64,000 bases of DNA from Lycorma delicatula (GCF_047948215.1 NC_134461.1:82918103-82982102), one strand, 5' to 3'. Counted from the first letter of the stretch, positions 46,586-58,374 are shown. Notes: generated from the letters alone by a model not told the origin. Program-made: numbers and translations.

Positions 46586-47307
46586 ATTAATTTTTTATGT
46601 ATGAAATGTGGATGTAAATAAATATATTTTAGTGTTATAATAAATATTTAACGATCTACTACCAGGCTATTTAACTAACTGTTAATATAAACTTTTCTTT
46701 TTATAATAAAATTAAATTATTTAAAAAAACTACTTAATAGAACTTTACGATATAAAACGTTTTGAGTTATTTACGCTGAATGGTTCATTTTTTAATTATT
46801 TTTCTTTCTTTCGTGTTATCCTTTGAAAACTTCTTATTATAATTATTGTAGTTTTTGTATGGCTGACTAATAAAGTTTTATTTGTGTCTTTTTGTGATCA
46901 TTTTCTTCATGGCTTTTAAAAAAATCAATTTTTTTTTGCAATTTATCAATAGCGTATTATTTTCACGGTTGTGGTGGATCGCTGGTGACGATAACCAATA
47001 AAAAAAAATTACAATACCATTTTTTTCTTGTTTATTCTAGTAAAATAGAAAATATAATGTTCTCATATCCTATTAATTCTCTTACTTTTAAAGAAAACCG
47101 CATCGAAATCAACGACTAGTTCTTTTATATAAAATAATTTCACTTTCTAATAATTTCAACATGGTGATTTAAGATGACGGATACTGGTATATATTTCTTT
47201 TTATATTTAAACCTTTTATTATACTAACAGTTAAATAGTCGTTTAAAAATTAATAATTTTTTTATTAATTAATTCACCACAGAAGTTTTGACGCTTGTAC
47301 TTAAGAA

Positions 47308-47412
47308 TATAGAAATGGAATTTTGTAGCGTATGAAAAATGCCATATCTGAGCGAGATTTGAATCCGAGATCCCCGGATGAAAAGCCGAGATGCTATTCG
47401 CCACGGAAATCT
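47308..47412 (-). mobile_element. SINE family S2 head, second copy nearby
   Basis: Minus strand: GATTTCCGTGGCGAATAGCA, TCTCGGCTTTTCATCCGGGG, ATCTCGGATTCAAATCTCGC (B box, diverged), then GGCATTTTTCATACGCTACA and AAATTCCATTTC. Same orientation as 46480-46585, about 0.8 kb away. The intervening 46586-47307 is AT-rich without a gene. Confidence 0.72.
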
Positions 47413-47974
47413 ACATTTAGAAAGCACTATACATTATTTAGGTATAAAACTACAAACGATTTATTGATTTTTAAATGGTATTTAATATAGATTTATATAT
47501 GTATTTTATCATATAAGATAAGCTTAGTAATCTGCTACATTATTTGGAAGTAATTAAACCAAAGATCAGCTGATTAATATGACGCTATTCTGACTACCCT
47601 TTACACAAAATTATCAGCCAGAGTAAAGCTAATCGATTTACTTTTGAAATCCAACATAATTTTTGTATACTCAAAAAAGCATAAGAAAAACTACTTCTAG
47701 GAAGAGTTTTAGGAAACTTCCTGGAAAAATGGGAAGTTTTATGAATAATTACAAATTAAATTAAAAAGTTTATTTATTGTTGATTTTTCATCGGAATGAT
47801 AATAATGATTTAATTGAAAAAGAATATATTTTTTTTATTCTACCAATCGTCATTTTATAACCAAAAGTTGTATATAAATTTTTATTACCATATAAAATAT
47901 ATACGATTCACAATAATAAATAACAAAAAATTTTAAATGAATTTTATAATTTTGTAATCCTTCCCTAGCATTTT

Positions 47975-48260
47975 AGTTTTCTACAAGGGTAATCCCAAAA
48001 GTAATACACTGTGCGTATGCGGACAAAAACGAAGACACGGAACGAGTCACGGCAATCGGCAATGTATAGCCTAAAGCGTCACGAAGCAGCAAATTTATAT
48101 TCTTCGGGTTTATTAAGTGTGTAACGATGTGCATCTCGAATACGAGGCAGAAAAGAAGTCGGGTCTCATAACAAAATTCGAACAACACACATGCATCAAA
48201 ATCGAAAGTTAAGGAGGGAATAATGTGCCAACAATTTATCAATCGTTATGGGATGTGTAT
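47975..48260 (-). mobile_element. Probable mariner terminal fragment
   Basis: The left edge CTACAAGGGTAATCCCAAAA then GTAATACACTGTGCG looks like the terminus of SETMAR-type mariners, followed by GC-moderate sequence unlike its surroundings. The minus frame 47973-48242 is open but matches no transposase block I can name. The other terminus is absent; the S1 SINE begins nearby. Confidence 0.45.
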
Positions 48261-48465
48261 AGTGATAATACTTAGATCGCAGTACCTTACTCACCGGTAG
48301 GTCTAGTGGTGAACGCATCTTCCCAAATCAGCTAATTTGGAAGACGAGGGTTCCAGAGTTAAAGTATTGTAAAGTCAGTTATTTTTACACGGATTTGAAT
48401 ATTAGATCGTGGATACCGGTGTTCTTTGGTGGTTGGGTTTCAAATAACTACACATCTCAGGAATG

Positions 48466-49733
48466 AATACAGAACAATTAGTTTAACTAGTCATGCATCA
48501 AAAATCTTAACTAGAATTTTATACAGAAGAATTGAGAGGAGAGTGGAAGAAGTGTTAGGAGAAGACCAATTTGGTTTCAGGAAAAGTATAGGGATAAGGG
48601 AAGCAATTTTAGGCCTCAGATTAATAGTAGAAGGAAGATTAAAGAAAAACAAACCAACATACTTGGCGTTTATAGACCTAGAAAAGGCTTTCGATAACGT
48701 AGACTGGAATAAAATGTTCAGCATTTTAAAAAAATTAGGGTTCAAATACAGAGATAGAAGAACAATTGCTAACATGTACAGGAACCAAACAGCAACAATA
48801 ACAATTGAAGAACATAAGAAAGAAGCCGTAATAAGAAATGGAGTCCGACAAGGATGTTCCCTATCTCCGTTACTTTTTAATCTTTACATGGAACTAGCAG
48901 TTAATGATGTTAAAGAACAATTTAGATTCGGAGTAACAGTACAAGGTGAAAAGATAAAGATGCTACGATTTGCTGATGATATAGTAATTCTAGCCGAGAG
49001 TAAAAAGGATTTAGAAGAAACAATGAACGGCATAGATGAAGTCCTACGCAAGAACTATCGCATGAAAATAAACAAGAACAAAACAAAAGTAATGAAATGT
49101 AGTAGAAAAAACAAAGATGGACCGCTGAATGTGAAAATAGGAGGAGAAAAGATTAAGGAGGTAGAAGAATTTTGTTATTTGGGAAGTAAAATTACTAAAG
49201 ATGGACGAAGCAGGAGCGATATAAAATGCCGAATAGCACAAGCTAAACGAGCCTTCAGTAAGAAATATAATTTGTTTACATCAAAAATTAATTTAAATGT
49301 CAGGAAAAGATTTTTGAAAGTGTATGTTTGGAGTGTCGCTTTATATGGAAGTGAAACTTGGACAATCGGAGTATCTGAGAAGAAAAGATTAGAAGCTTTT
49401 GAAATGTGGTGCTATAGGAGAATGTTAAAAATCAGATGGGTGGATAAAGTGACAAATGAAGAGGTATTGCGGCAAATAGATGAAGAAAGAAGCATTTGGA
49501 AAAATATAGTTTAAAGAAGAGACAGACTTATAGGCCACATACTAAGGCATCCTGGAATAGTCGCTTTAATATTGGAAGGACAGGTAGAAGGGAAAAATTG
49601 TGTAGGCAGGCCACGTTTGGAGTATGTAAAACAAATTGTTGGGGATGTAGGATGTAGAGGGTATACTGAAATGAAACGACTAGCACTAGATAGGGAATCT
49701 TGGAGAGCTGCATCAAACCAGTCAAATGACTGA
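48466..49733 (+). pseudogene. LINE L-A RT and C-terminal region, one nonsense change
   Basis: Order of motifs: YRTISLTSHASKILTRILYR, EDQFGFRKSIG, AFIDLEKAFDNVDWNKMF, RQGCSLSPLLFNLYMELA, catalytic FADDIVILAE (48969 on), NKTKVMKCSRK, YLGSKITKDGRSRSDIKCRI, VYVWSVALYGSETWTIGVSE, MWCYRRMLKIRWVDKVTNEE. A single A-to-T change makes TAA at 49512-49514; in the same frame RRDRLIGHILRHPGIVALIL to WRAASNQSND continues to 49733. Copy 1 reads AAA at this site. The ATG at 48426 lies in the antisense-free SINE head, so MVVGFQITTHLRN at the start of the long frame is SINE-derived, not LINE protein. Confidence 0.93.
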
Positions 49734-49750
49734 AGACAAAAAAAAAAAAA
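48466..49750 (+). mobile_element. LINE L-A copy 2 inside the SINE
   Basis: Exact 10-bp duplication CTCAGGAATG at 48456-48465 and 49751-49760. 5'-truncated at the RT block YRTISLTSHASK; 3' end is TGACTGAAGAC plus an A-run, identical in layout to copy 1. The best-preserved copy in the window. Confidence 0.95.
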
Positions 49751-49799
49751 CTCAGGAATGGTCGAACTGAGACTGTACAAAACTACACGTCATTTACAG

Positions 49800-49801
<2 letters not shown>

Positions 49802-49853
<52 letters not shown>
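49802..49853. repeat. (TA)26 microsatellite inside a SINE
   Basis: Replaces the short CATACATATCATCC stretch of other S1 copies, so the tract grew after SINE insertion. Confidence 0.95.
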
Positions 49854-49855
<2 letters not shown>

Positions 49856-50219
49856 TCCTCATTCATCCTCTAAAAGGTAAATTACGGAGACTAAACAGGA
49901 AAAAGAAAAAAGATCACAATACGTACAGCGTTTAGGGAGGGCAAAGGAGTACAACAGATGAGCCATGCTTTGGCGACCGACTACTGCTACAGACAATTCA
50001 AGTATTGTATTGCTGCCACGGTGATCGACGAAGACCGTCGTAGATAGTGAGAGAAATCTAAAATGAAACTGGAATACAAAAAACTATACTACACCGCATT
50101 TGAACGTAACATTTGCATAAAAAAATTAATAAATTAATAAAGTCAAATTTGATGTGGCCAAATTTATGTTTATATACTAAGGTAACACGTTATGAAAGGG
50201 ATGGCGAGGAATTTTTACG

Positions 50220-50880
50220 TCAAATAATTAGTTATTATTGATTAAACATGGATACGTGATTTTGAAACTGAACTGTAATCACAAAAGTATTGTTTGGAAG
50301 AGTCAACACTTTCCTAGTAATAAAGAAATGTCGCATTCAGTCAAAAGTGAATAAAATTGTGATTTTCGCTTACTAGAAAGAGTGTGTTATTGTTACAAAT
50401 AGAGCGCCAAGTGATTGTTAATATGACTGCTACTTACTACAGAAACTTCATTCGGATGGTTTTTCAGCAGAAAGTTCGAAAACTGCATCTAGAAAAAAAA
50501 TCAGTGTTGTAACAACTTTGCGTGGCAATGCGCGCCCACATGTAGCCAGTTCTATCGTTGATAATTTCGTAGATTATGCTTGGGAAACGCTTCACCATTT
50601 ACCATATAGCCCTGATCTGAGTTTTCTGGAATTCAATGTCTTTTCAAAGCTAAAAAAAAGGATTAGCAGTTTGGAAAAGTTATCAGCTCCAGTGATCCAG
50701 GAAATTCGACATCTCAACAAAGATCGTTTCCTGGCAGAAATCCAAACGCTTCCAGACCATTGGCGAGCATTAATTACAATTGGGGGTTATATTGAAGGGC
50801 TGTAAACTTGATTTGTTGTTCAATTACATTTTCCTTGAATCCTAATGAACTGTACATTTCTTTTGGGACAATTCTATGTA
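50220..50880 (+). pseudogene. Mariner transposase relic
   Basis: SETMAR-type mariner catalytic region. From about 50240: GYVILKLNCNHKSIVWKSQH then FPSNKEMSHSVKSE, corresponding to the block after GDETW. After several stops the frame 50518-50805 gives RGNARPHVASSIVDNFVDYA, WETLHHLPYSPDLSFLEFNV, FSKLKKRISSLEK and WRALITIGGYIEGL, the standard C-terminus. The HDNARPH motif reads RGNARPH, so the second catalytic Asp is Gly; the third, in YSPDLS, remains. The GDE block is also lost. Family differs from M1 and M2. Confidence 0.85.
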
Positions 50881-52439
50881 TAAATACTTTCCGATAGAGT
50901 TCTGTATTTTAAGATGATATGTGAAGTTATAACTCTTGATTGTATTAGAATTACTTAGAAAAAATATCATTTTAAACGAAATTTTTCGTTTTGAAAAAAC
51001 TCTTTTTGTTTCCTTATTATGAAATTTGGGATTTTTTTAAGTTTTCAATAATTTAAATTTATAAATAAAGTAAAAATAAATTAGTTTAATCTTATAAACA
51101 CATATTTTTTAGATTAACAAAGGAAGTTTTTGTCTGAAAAGTTTTTTGCTACAAATTTAGGCTATTTGAATCATAAATTACTTGTTTTCTTTAAGTAAGA
51201 AGTCAGAATAATTGAAATGTGTTTGTACAATTTTTCTGTATACTAGAAAATAAGGAAAATTAATATTTTATTGGTTTTTTGAATCATAATTCTTAGGTTA
51301 TCACCGGTAACTAATCATAAATAGATGAATAACTGAGTTAATTTTTCGTAAAAAAATGTATACGAAAAGATATAATACTGTTAAAACAAATCAATACAAT
51401 AATTCTAATTCTAGAAAAAGAATTATGATATGAAAAAAAGAACAATTTTTTTTGGTTTAGTATGTAACTCTTTTAGTGTCCCTTCACCGTAACTCTTGTT
51501 AGAAATTTTAAAATCTATTAATGGCTTTTTTCCTCAATTCTTCTTTTTATTTTAAAGCTTGTTTTAGGTAGAAAAGCCTCATATTCGAGATTTCTTTTAA
51601 TTTTTTCTTAATTAATTCCCAATTTTGTACGCCCGAAATTCCTATCCTTCCTTTGTTGAAACTTTCTTAAATCGTTTTGTTTTTATTCTGGTTGAATTAG
51701 TATTTTTTTTTTTTAAGCAAACATAGAATAATAATAAAAACAATAATAAAATTGATCTTAAAAAAAGGAAATAAAAGTAATCGCATTTTCCTTAAATTTT
51801 AATTTCTTTAGATTGCCATCAGATTAAATATCGCCAGCTAACGCTTAATTTGATGCTGATCTCAAAGTTTAAATTTTAAATTTGAAAATTATATTTTTTA
51901 ACGCCAATTTTCATTTTTTTATCCCATTTATTAATATTTATAATTATTATTATTTTTTAATTATTATTTTATGAGTAATATATATTTTTATTTCATTTCA
52001 TTTTACATTTTTTATCTTAATTTAAAATGTGGAAACACCTACAAAAAAATCTTCCCATAAAAAATTAAGATGTATAAAAAAATTAACGCGAAAAACCTGC
52101 CTCTTGGTAATTATATGACAAGGAAATATTTAAAAAAATCTAAAGAGCAATAAACTATTGAACGTAAGCTATCTCTTCGGAATGGTGGATATGAATTTTT
52201 ATAGATAAATTTTTCCGTTGGTTTTTTTTTTAATTTTTATATGAAGAATATGCGTTTCGAAAAATAACAAGTTATTTGTAAGTGTGTGTTTGTTTCTTTG
52301 TCTCTTTCTCTCTCTCAGTGTGTGTGCGTATATATATGTGTGTGTGTGGTCGGTGGGGGGGGGGGGGGTACTAAGCAATGGTAATGACAAAAGAAAAATT
52401 AAAAGCTGACAACAAAGTTGTAATAATTTCTTGGCATTG
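50881..52439. other. AT-rich, with a simple-repeat patch
   Basis: No gene. At 52300-52368 a TC/TG-rich patch ends in a run of 14 G (52355-52368). A minus frame over this patch (52199-52390) is low-complexity. Confidence 0.5.
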
Positions 52440-53260
52440 GTTATTTTTTCTTATATAGTGGAAAAATAATTATGAAAAATAATTTTTAATTAAAAAAATA
52501 GATTTTTTTTAGTTTTTTCTGCTCTCCCATCCACAAAATTACTTCCCAAGAAAATCTTTTGATTTGTCTACGTTTACTATGTAAATGGAAGAATCAAAAA
52601 AAAAATTCCACTCATAAATTTACAAGCAATAAAGTTACCTAAAATAGCTTTTTTTTGGGGGGGGGGAAGGGGTGAATACGATAAAATTTTAATGTAATAT
52701 TATTATTAAAAGTTTTAAATAAACCTAAAAAAGGTTTTAAAAATTCCAAAAATCGATATTTTTAACTTTGATCGACTTTCCTACCACCAATATTGGTCCC
52801 AAAGTATTTTTTTGAGTCGCTTGTACTATTACTATGCCTAAGAAGATATAAAAAAAATCGGTTAAAAATTCGGCAATAAATAAAAAGTTAACTTTTTCAA
52901 TTTTGAGGGAAAGAGGAAAATTTAAGGAATTATTTTTAAATGGTAAGATAACCATGTTATCTTGTACTGAGCTTATTATAAAATGAAGTTATGTTTGCAG
53001 AATTTTGAGAAAATTGACCCCAAAGAAAATATCTACCTCTATCCCCTGGATAAATTAATCCCAAAATTTTACGGACAACTTTTTGTACCAAATTTCATCA
53101 AAATTGGTTCATCTAGTCAAAAGTTATTAAGCTTCAAACACGCCAACATATTTAACATACAACTACGTACGCACGAAAATTATCCCCTCCATCTTATTTT
53201 TTATTTTTTGGAGTCCTTAGGTCATGAAATGTCAACAAAAGCAAAATAACCCATACTTAA
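52440..53260 (-). repeat. Repeat RA, copy 3
   Basis: Reverse complement of 2495-3360. Shared inverted landmarks include TGCAGAATTTTGAGAAAATTG (read on plus, 52997-53017), GAGCTTATTATA and GTCGCTTGTACTATTACTAT. It contains an oligo-G tract at about 52659-52668. The plus frame 52983-53249 crosses it and is not conserved in the other copies. Confidence 0.7.
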
Positions 53261-53675
53261 TATTTTGATTGATTATCTTACTTTCGTTCTCGCAGCATAG
53301 CTCTATAGTTATGTAAAAATGAAAGTAAAAAGTATTATTTTGACCACTCGTTTACGAAGATAATGTAATTTTTCGTTTAAAAGCCTTCTACTTCTATCAG
53401 CATCATGGAGAAATCTTACACCGAGACCACTATAGGAACTTCTTCAACAAAGTAAAAAGATAATTGAAATTGGATCATATCATAAGGTTTGAACAAAATA
53501 ATAAAAAATATCAATAATACTAGTTGAATTGAAATCTATTAAAAAGCGCTTTAGTTATAAAAAAACACAGAAAATTTAACTTTTCCCCGTTCCATTTTTC
53601 TGACTTTATTTCGGAATTCAAACCCGTCACGTATCAGATGAAAGGTACAAACTACTTAGTTCTTTGATATTAGCT

Positions 53676-53701
53676 AAGAGAGGGAGAGAGAGAGAGAAAG
53701 A

Positions 53702-53739
<38 letters not shown>

Positions 53740-53749
53740 GAGAGAGAGG
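53676..53749. repeat. (GA)n microsatellite, imperfect
   Basis: Nearly pure GA with occasional T or A interruptions; surrounded by AT-rich DNA (53261-53675 and 53750-54690 have no gene). Confidence 0.92.
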
Positions 53750-54699
53750 GTTAAATAAACAATTTTTTACATAATAAATAAAATAAATTATCACTTCAAA
53801 TTTCCTTAGTTTTCAGGATTATTTTTTTAAATTAGATTCAATATCTGTTTCTTTTTTTTAGAAATATAATATTTATTTGTAAGGTATGTTTTGAATAAAT
53901 TCGATTTTAAGAATTTTATTTACGTAGAATTTCTATTCTCGTTTCAATGGGAAATTAAATATTTTTTAACCTTCCTTCCTTCTATTTAGGTCAATGACAA
54001 TCTGTTTTGTCAAATTCAACTTTCTAGAATATGTCCTTTCTACGTAGGTAGAAAACAGATACAAAAAAGAAGGCATTTATACGAGTCTAAAGGTCAAAGG
54101 TATGACTCATTATTTCATAACTTAGAGATGTAAGAGGAAAAACTGTTACAAATGACTTTTTTTTTTTAATAAAAAAGATAAAAAACGGGAATTCAACAAC
54201 GGGAAACGCGTAATTTGTAGGTGGATACAAAGGAAATGAATGATGACTAAAGGAATATCAATGACCTTTTACGGAATTTTAACTGTTATTTCTAGATTAT
54301 TACCGATGTCTTTATAAGGAAATCGATTGAGTAATTTTACGATTAAAATAAATTTAATAAAAAAATTTAAATTTATAAATAACTATCCTACATAGTTCAA
54401 ATAACTTTCGATTATTTAAATTAGTGATTTAAAAATATAAATAAAGTGTTTTATTTATATAAGCTTGCTATTTAATTAATATATTACGTTCAACTACATC
54501 AAAAATATCATCATTTTATTATATAAAGGAGCAAAAAATTATGTATCTTTTATGTAATTACATATGTATCGTTTAAAACTCAAGAACCGCTGGGCCGATC
54601 TAAATTATTTTTCTTATCAATGCTTTTTAAAAAAAGAAGGAATAGTTTTAGGATAAATTTATTCAAGTTAATAAAAAAAAATCTGATGCGGAAAACGCA

Positions 54700-54900
54700 T
54701 GACTTCCTTGTACGCCTATTAAATTACATATACACTTTTTTGCAACACTTCATTTAAACTTATTTCATTTGAAAGTGAGATACGAGTTTTTATTAATATC
54801 AAATATTTATACAATTATTAATTCAACAATCTTACATGAAATATTAGGATAGAGTAAAAGTCCCTTTATTACTCGTATTACTAGATCAATATTGTTCTTA
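54700..54900 (+). repeat. Repeat RC, copy 2, with TC-type terminus
   Basis: Begins ACTTCCTTGTACG (54701-54713), the terminus of family TC, and then matches 22057-22330. No second terminus could be located. 54901-55170 is AT-rich without features. Confidence 0.7.
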
Positions 54901-55174
54901 TCTTCGTGAGTTGCTGATTAACAAAAGTTTCAGATTCCTGGTGTTTGTATAAATAAAAGTTAATAATAATTAAACTATTCTGTTTGGTGAACTCATATAC
55001 TGGTTACGAATGTTAATTTCGTTCGACCTTACGGTGTAAAATATTCAGTTTTTATTGTTGGTTTATTTGGTGAATAATCAAAAATGAAAAAGGAATAATC
55101 ATACAGGAACAATCATTAAAAGAAAGATAACTGAAAAAAATTATCTCAAAAAAACGACAAGAAGATGTGTATGA

Positions 55175-55490
55175 AGTGGAAGAAATATTAAGAAGAAGGA
55201 AAGAATAAAAAGAATAAGAGAATATCATAAATATAAAGAAGAAAATGTTAAAACCAAAGAAAGAATAAAAAGATTAAGAGAGGATGACGAATATAAAGAG
55301 AGAGGAAAATTTAAAACTAGAGAACGTGTACACAAATTAAGATCAGAAGAATTATATCAAACCAAAGAGCGATTAAATGATTGGCAAAAAAGATAAATAA
55401 ACGAAATGATAATCAACTCCAACTTAGGGAGAATATTATCCGACAATATCAGAGGAGTAATGAACTAAAAGATAAGAAGAATTTTTTGTA
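55175..55490 (+). pseudogene. Charged repeat-protein fragment
   Basis: Open without an ATG from 55175 to the stop at 55394-55396: KERIKRIREYHKYKEENVKT, KERIKRLREDDEYKERGKFK, TRERVHKLRSEELYQTKERL. The motif KERIKRLREDxEYKE recurs about every 17 residues. After the stop another frame continues NDNQLQLRENIIRQYQRSNE then LKDKKN to about 55487. Such charged tandem arrays occur near the N-termini of some transposon-encoded proteins, including Helitron-like ones. The attribution here is a guess; the repeat pattern itself is clear. Confidence 0.5.
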
Positions 55491-55634
55491 ATTTATTAAA
55501 GATCGGGCATGTATGGCTCAGTGTATATGTTTCTGTAAGGTCTATTTTCCCAGTCATTATGTAGTTAGCTTTAATGTATATAAAATTAAACAGAATTGAC
55601 GGAATAATTTAATAAAATTAAACTATAAAATCCA

Positions 55635-55737
55635 AAAATATTACGATTCGTAATTATAATTTTCTATTAATATTAAATAATCAGATTAAAATATTACGAT
55701 TCGTAATTATAATTTTCTATTAATATTAAATAATCAG
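55635..55737. repeat. Exact tandem duplication, 53-bp period
   Basis: The 50-bp segment 55635-55684 recurs without change at 55688-55737, separated by ATT. Both contain ATTACGATTCGTAATTATAA. The lack of any difference implies a very recent event. Confidence 0.95.
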
Positions 55738-55860
55738 GTGTTTCATCAAATCTATTACATATCCTCATATGTAATAATGCCTATTAAATTACTTATACAC
55801 ATTTTTAAAAGTACATAAACTTTTATTTCACTAATAACTTCTGTAGTGTAACAGTTGATT
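55738..55860 (-). repeat. Family TC-related fragment
   Basis: ATTACATATCCTCATATGTA, then TTAAATTACTTATACACATT, TTTAAAAGTACATAAACTTT and TATTTCACTAATAACTT parallel 22420-22500 of TC copy 1 in the same orientation. The terminus itself is gone. Confidence 0.6.
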
Positions 55861-56237
55861 TTGTGTAAGACAGACGTGTCTAGTAAGTTCTAGTGAAAAT
55901 TTATCTTATACTGAATATAACCAGGTATTATATTGTAGACTATATTATCTGTAGACTATATTGTGCATTATTATCTTAGTATTATCCCAATAAGAGATAT
56001 TTTTACTCGGTGTTGTAGTTTTTAAATAAGCGAAATAACCTTGCATAGCGCGTTGCTATGGGTAAGTTAGAAGCTGTTACTCCTAGCAACGACGAATCAT
56101 CGCATGTAAACAATAACTTACTATCGCTTGTAAACCCTAACGTACAAATTAATATAATACGTGGGCTTCTAAAGTGTTCAGACGGGGACCATCGGAAATC
56201 GGCGCGGTATTAATTAATTAGAGACGACTTCGATAAC

Positions 56238-57237
56238 ATGAGTGACTTTTTAAGAGCAGAGAGTGAAACTGATATTACGGATTTTAGTGAGGTAAACCTT
56301 CCCTGCCAAGAAATACTAGTCTTGCGTATAAAAAACGAAAATGCCAGTTGGCAGAACGGTGAAATTCCAGTGCAAAATGGATACTGCATTGGATACTGCA
56401 ACGCACAAATTATACGGAATCGAATATTCGCGTACAACCCTTTTACTTTTGCAGTTCCTACGTCATGTAAATTTCGTCTTCTTGAAAAAATTATTGATGA
56501 CCAAGGTTTTCACGCAAAAACATTAAAACCTGAGCTTACTTTTGTAACAGGTGGTAATGCAATAACTGAATTGAAAAGTTTTCTATCACAATTTTTTCCT
56601 AATGTAATGTTATTAAATATAAATTAACAACAATGAAATGGGGCCACACTGTAAACGTTCTGCTAGTTGATATTGAAACATATAAAATTATTAGGTCAAA
56701 AATGCTTGAAAACAAATATCAGTCACAATATGAAAGTGCATACAGAGTGGCATACGAAGCATGCATCACTTGGAAGATAAATCAGTAATCATTGATGAAC
56801 TGACGAAGTTAGGCCACGAGGTTAGAAACGTTAGCAACGTTCTACGTCGTCAAACGAAGGAACCGCTGCCATTTTTGACAATGAAATTTTTTTACCTCAA
56901 CTATACAATTGCAAGCTTTGAAGCTTCGTATGTTAAAAAAGAAGTGGTCCAATGCAAACGTTGCCATCGCTTTGGGAATACCAAAAATCTATTCAATTGC
57001 CCGCACCGTTGTGTAAAATGTGATGAGGATCATGCCGCAATAGTCTGTTGTAAGGCATCGCAGGTTCCAGCTTCCTGCGTCAAATGCGGCGATCAACACC
57101 TAGCGAGTTACAAAGGGTGTAAAATTAATCAACAGTATAAGGTGAATATTTCTGGTCCTACATACGCTGAAAAGGTTAAAATGAATAGTTCATATGATCA
57201 ACAAACTATTGATAACCAAATTTTCACGGGCACATGA
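56238..57237 (+). pseudogene. Jockey ORF1 (Gag-like, zinc knuckles), broken
   Basis: ORF1p binds element RNA. The first piece, 56238-56627, starts MSDFLRAESETDITDF and ends in a stop; a second piece at 56626-56800 reads TMKWGHTVNVLLVDIETYKI; a third, 56761-57237, starts MHHLEDKSVIIDELTKLGHE and VRNVSNVLRRQTKEPLPFLT, which is the PRE_C2HC region (GH-VRNV----RQTKEPLP). Then CKRCHRFGNTKNLFNCPHRC, CVKCDEDHAAIVCC and CVKCGDQHLASYKGC give three CCHC knuckles; the first has Asn for His and altered spacing. Frameshifts separate the pieces. Confidence 0.85.
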
Positions 57238-57327
57238 GTGCGGTGGACCATGTTTTAAAGATTTGAGCTTACTTGAAAATTTGATGGATAGAATGATTGT
57301 ACTATTCATGAATCGTCTTCAGAAAAA

Positions 57328-58274
57328 ATGAACAACTGTTTCAGATTAGCAATCTGGAATGTTAACGGGTTGTCTGATAAAAAACTAGATTTAGAACCTT
57401 TTTTAAATTTTAATAAGATAGACATAACGCTTATATCTGAAACATGATTTACTGACAGACATCTTGTCAAGTTTCATGGCTATACAATATATTGCACCAA
57501 TCGCCCATCTGGGAATGCACACGGCGGTACTGCTGTTATTATTAAAAGTATTTTTACCACCTTATATCGCTTGAAATCAAAAAGGACTTTTTACAAGCCA
57601 CTACCGTGGTTTCCACGATGAACAATCACAATTTTGTGTCTCTTCCGTTTATTGTCCATCAAGGCATGCTGTGACGGCGGATTAGTTTACATCATTCTTT
57701 AGATCTTTGGATCCGAGATTCATCTGTGGTGGAGATTGGAATTATAAGCACCTACACTGGAGATCGCGAATAACATCATCAAAAGGCAGGCAGGCATCTT
57801 GTCAGATTAATGATCGACAATAATTTGGGATGTTTGTCTAATGGGAAACCAATCAGATTTTAGTAAAATTAACTGGCCTATAGATCTTAATAAGCCTTCA
57901 GATCTCCTGGATTTTTTTCATTTTCAAAGGTATTTCTGAAAACTATTTACATATTGAACCACATTTTCACTTATGAAATGTATACCTGTTGTGCTTACGA
58001 TATCTTTTGATGTTACGCTAACTACTTGATCTCCCACTCTGTTTAATAAATTAACCAATAAACGACGTTTTCAAGACTTTTTGGAGGACAATAAAAGGTT
58101 GGACGTGCCTTTAAAATCACCGGCCGATGTGAATAATGCAGTACACGAATTGGCCACATTGATTCAGTCAGCGTCGTGGGCCTCCATTCCCAATTTGGAT
58201 TCCGCTCCCCCAGCTCAAAATAGATATCCGGTTTTCATCAGAGAAAAGATAGAAGAACGCCGGAGACTATGAGG
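57328..58274 (+). pseudogene. Jockey ORF2 endonuclease region, broken
   Basis: APE-type endonuclease, which nicks the target for reverse transcription. Blocks: FRLAIWNVNGLSDKKLDLEP, FNKIDITLISET then a stop where His is expected, FTDRHLVKFHGYTIYCTNRP, SGNAHGGTAVIIKS, FICGGDWNYKH (about 57719-57750) with the catalytic GDWN, INWPIDLNKPSDLLDFF, and finally the open piece 58081-58272 with SPADVNNAVHELATLIQSAS, WASIPNLDSAPPAQNRYPVF and IREKIEERRRL. Several stops and shifts. The RT domain is absent. Confidence 0.85.
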
Positions 58275-58374
58275 CGTATGGCGGAGAACTCGTTACCCTT
58301 GCTGATAAGGGAAGATTTAACTGGCCTTCTCAAGAATTAAAAAGATTAATTCGAACTTTTAAAAACATACGACG

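Larger units (their letters stand above)
48286..49911 (+). mobile_element. SINE family S1, split by LINE L-A copy 2
   Basis: The head and body run 48286-48465 (GGTCTAGTGGTGAACGCATC, ATCAGCTAATTTGGAAGACG, GGATACCGGTGTTCTTTGGT) and resume at 49761 (GTCGAACTGAGACTGTACAA) up to GACTAAACAGGAAAAAGAAA. Flanks GATCGCAGTAC (48275-48285) and GATCACAATAC (49912-49922) are an imperfect target duplication. The segment 49802-49853 has become a (TA)26 tract. Removing 48466-49760 restores an S1 copy. Confidence 0.9.
56038..58280 (+). mobile_element. Jockey-clade LINE, 3'-truncated
   Basis: ORF1 with zinc knuckles followed by an ORF2 endonuclease is the Jockey plan. GC content rises sharply at about 56038 (CATAGCGCGTTGCTATGG), a likely 5' side. 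Sequence ends before any RT motif; at about 58375 a TC fragment begins. No target duplication or poly(A) is visible, so the 3' loss is by deletion or rearrangement, not by priming. Confidence 0.8.

Noticed and set aside
48491..48775. 94-codon minus frame, with a similar one at 3918-4220
   Set aside because: Both are antisense shadows of the L-A reverse transcriptase; they look conserved only because the LINE is.
52355..52368. Run of 14 G as a G-quadruplex site
   Set aside because: It adjoins TG and TC simple repeats; a homopolymer expansion explains it without function.
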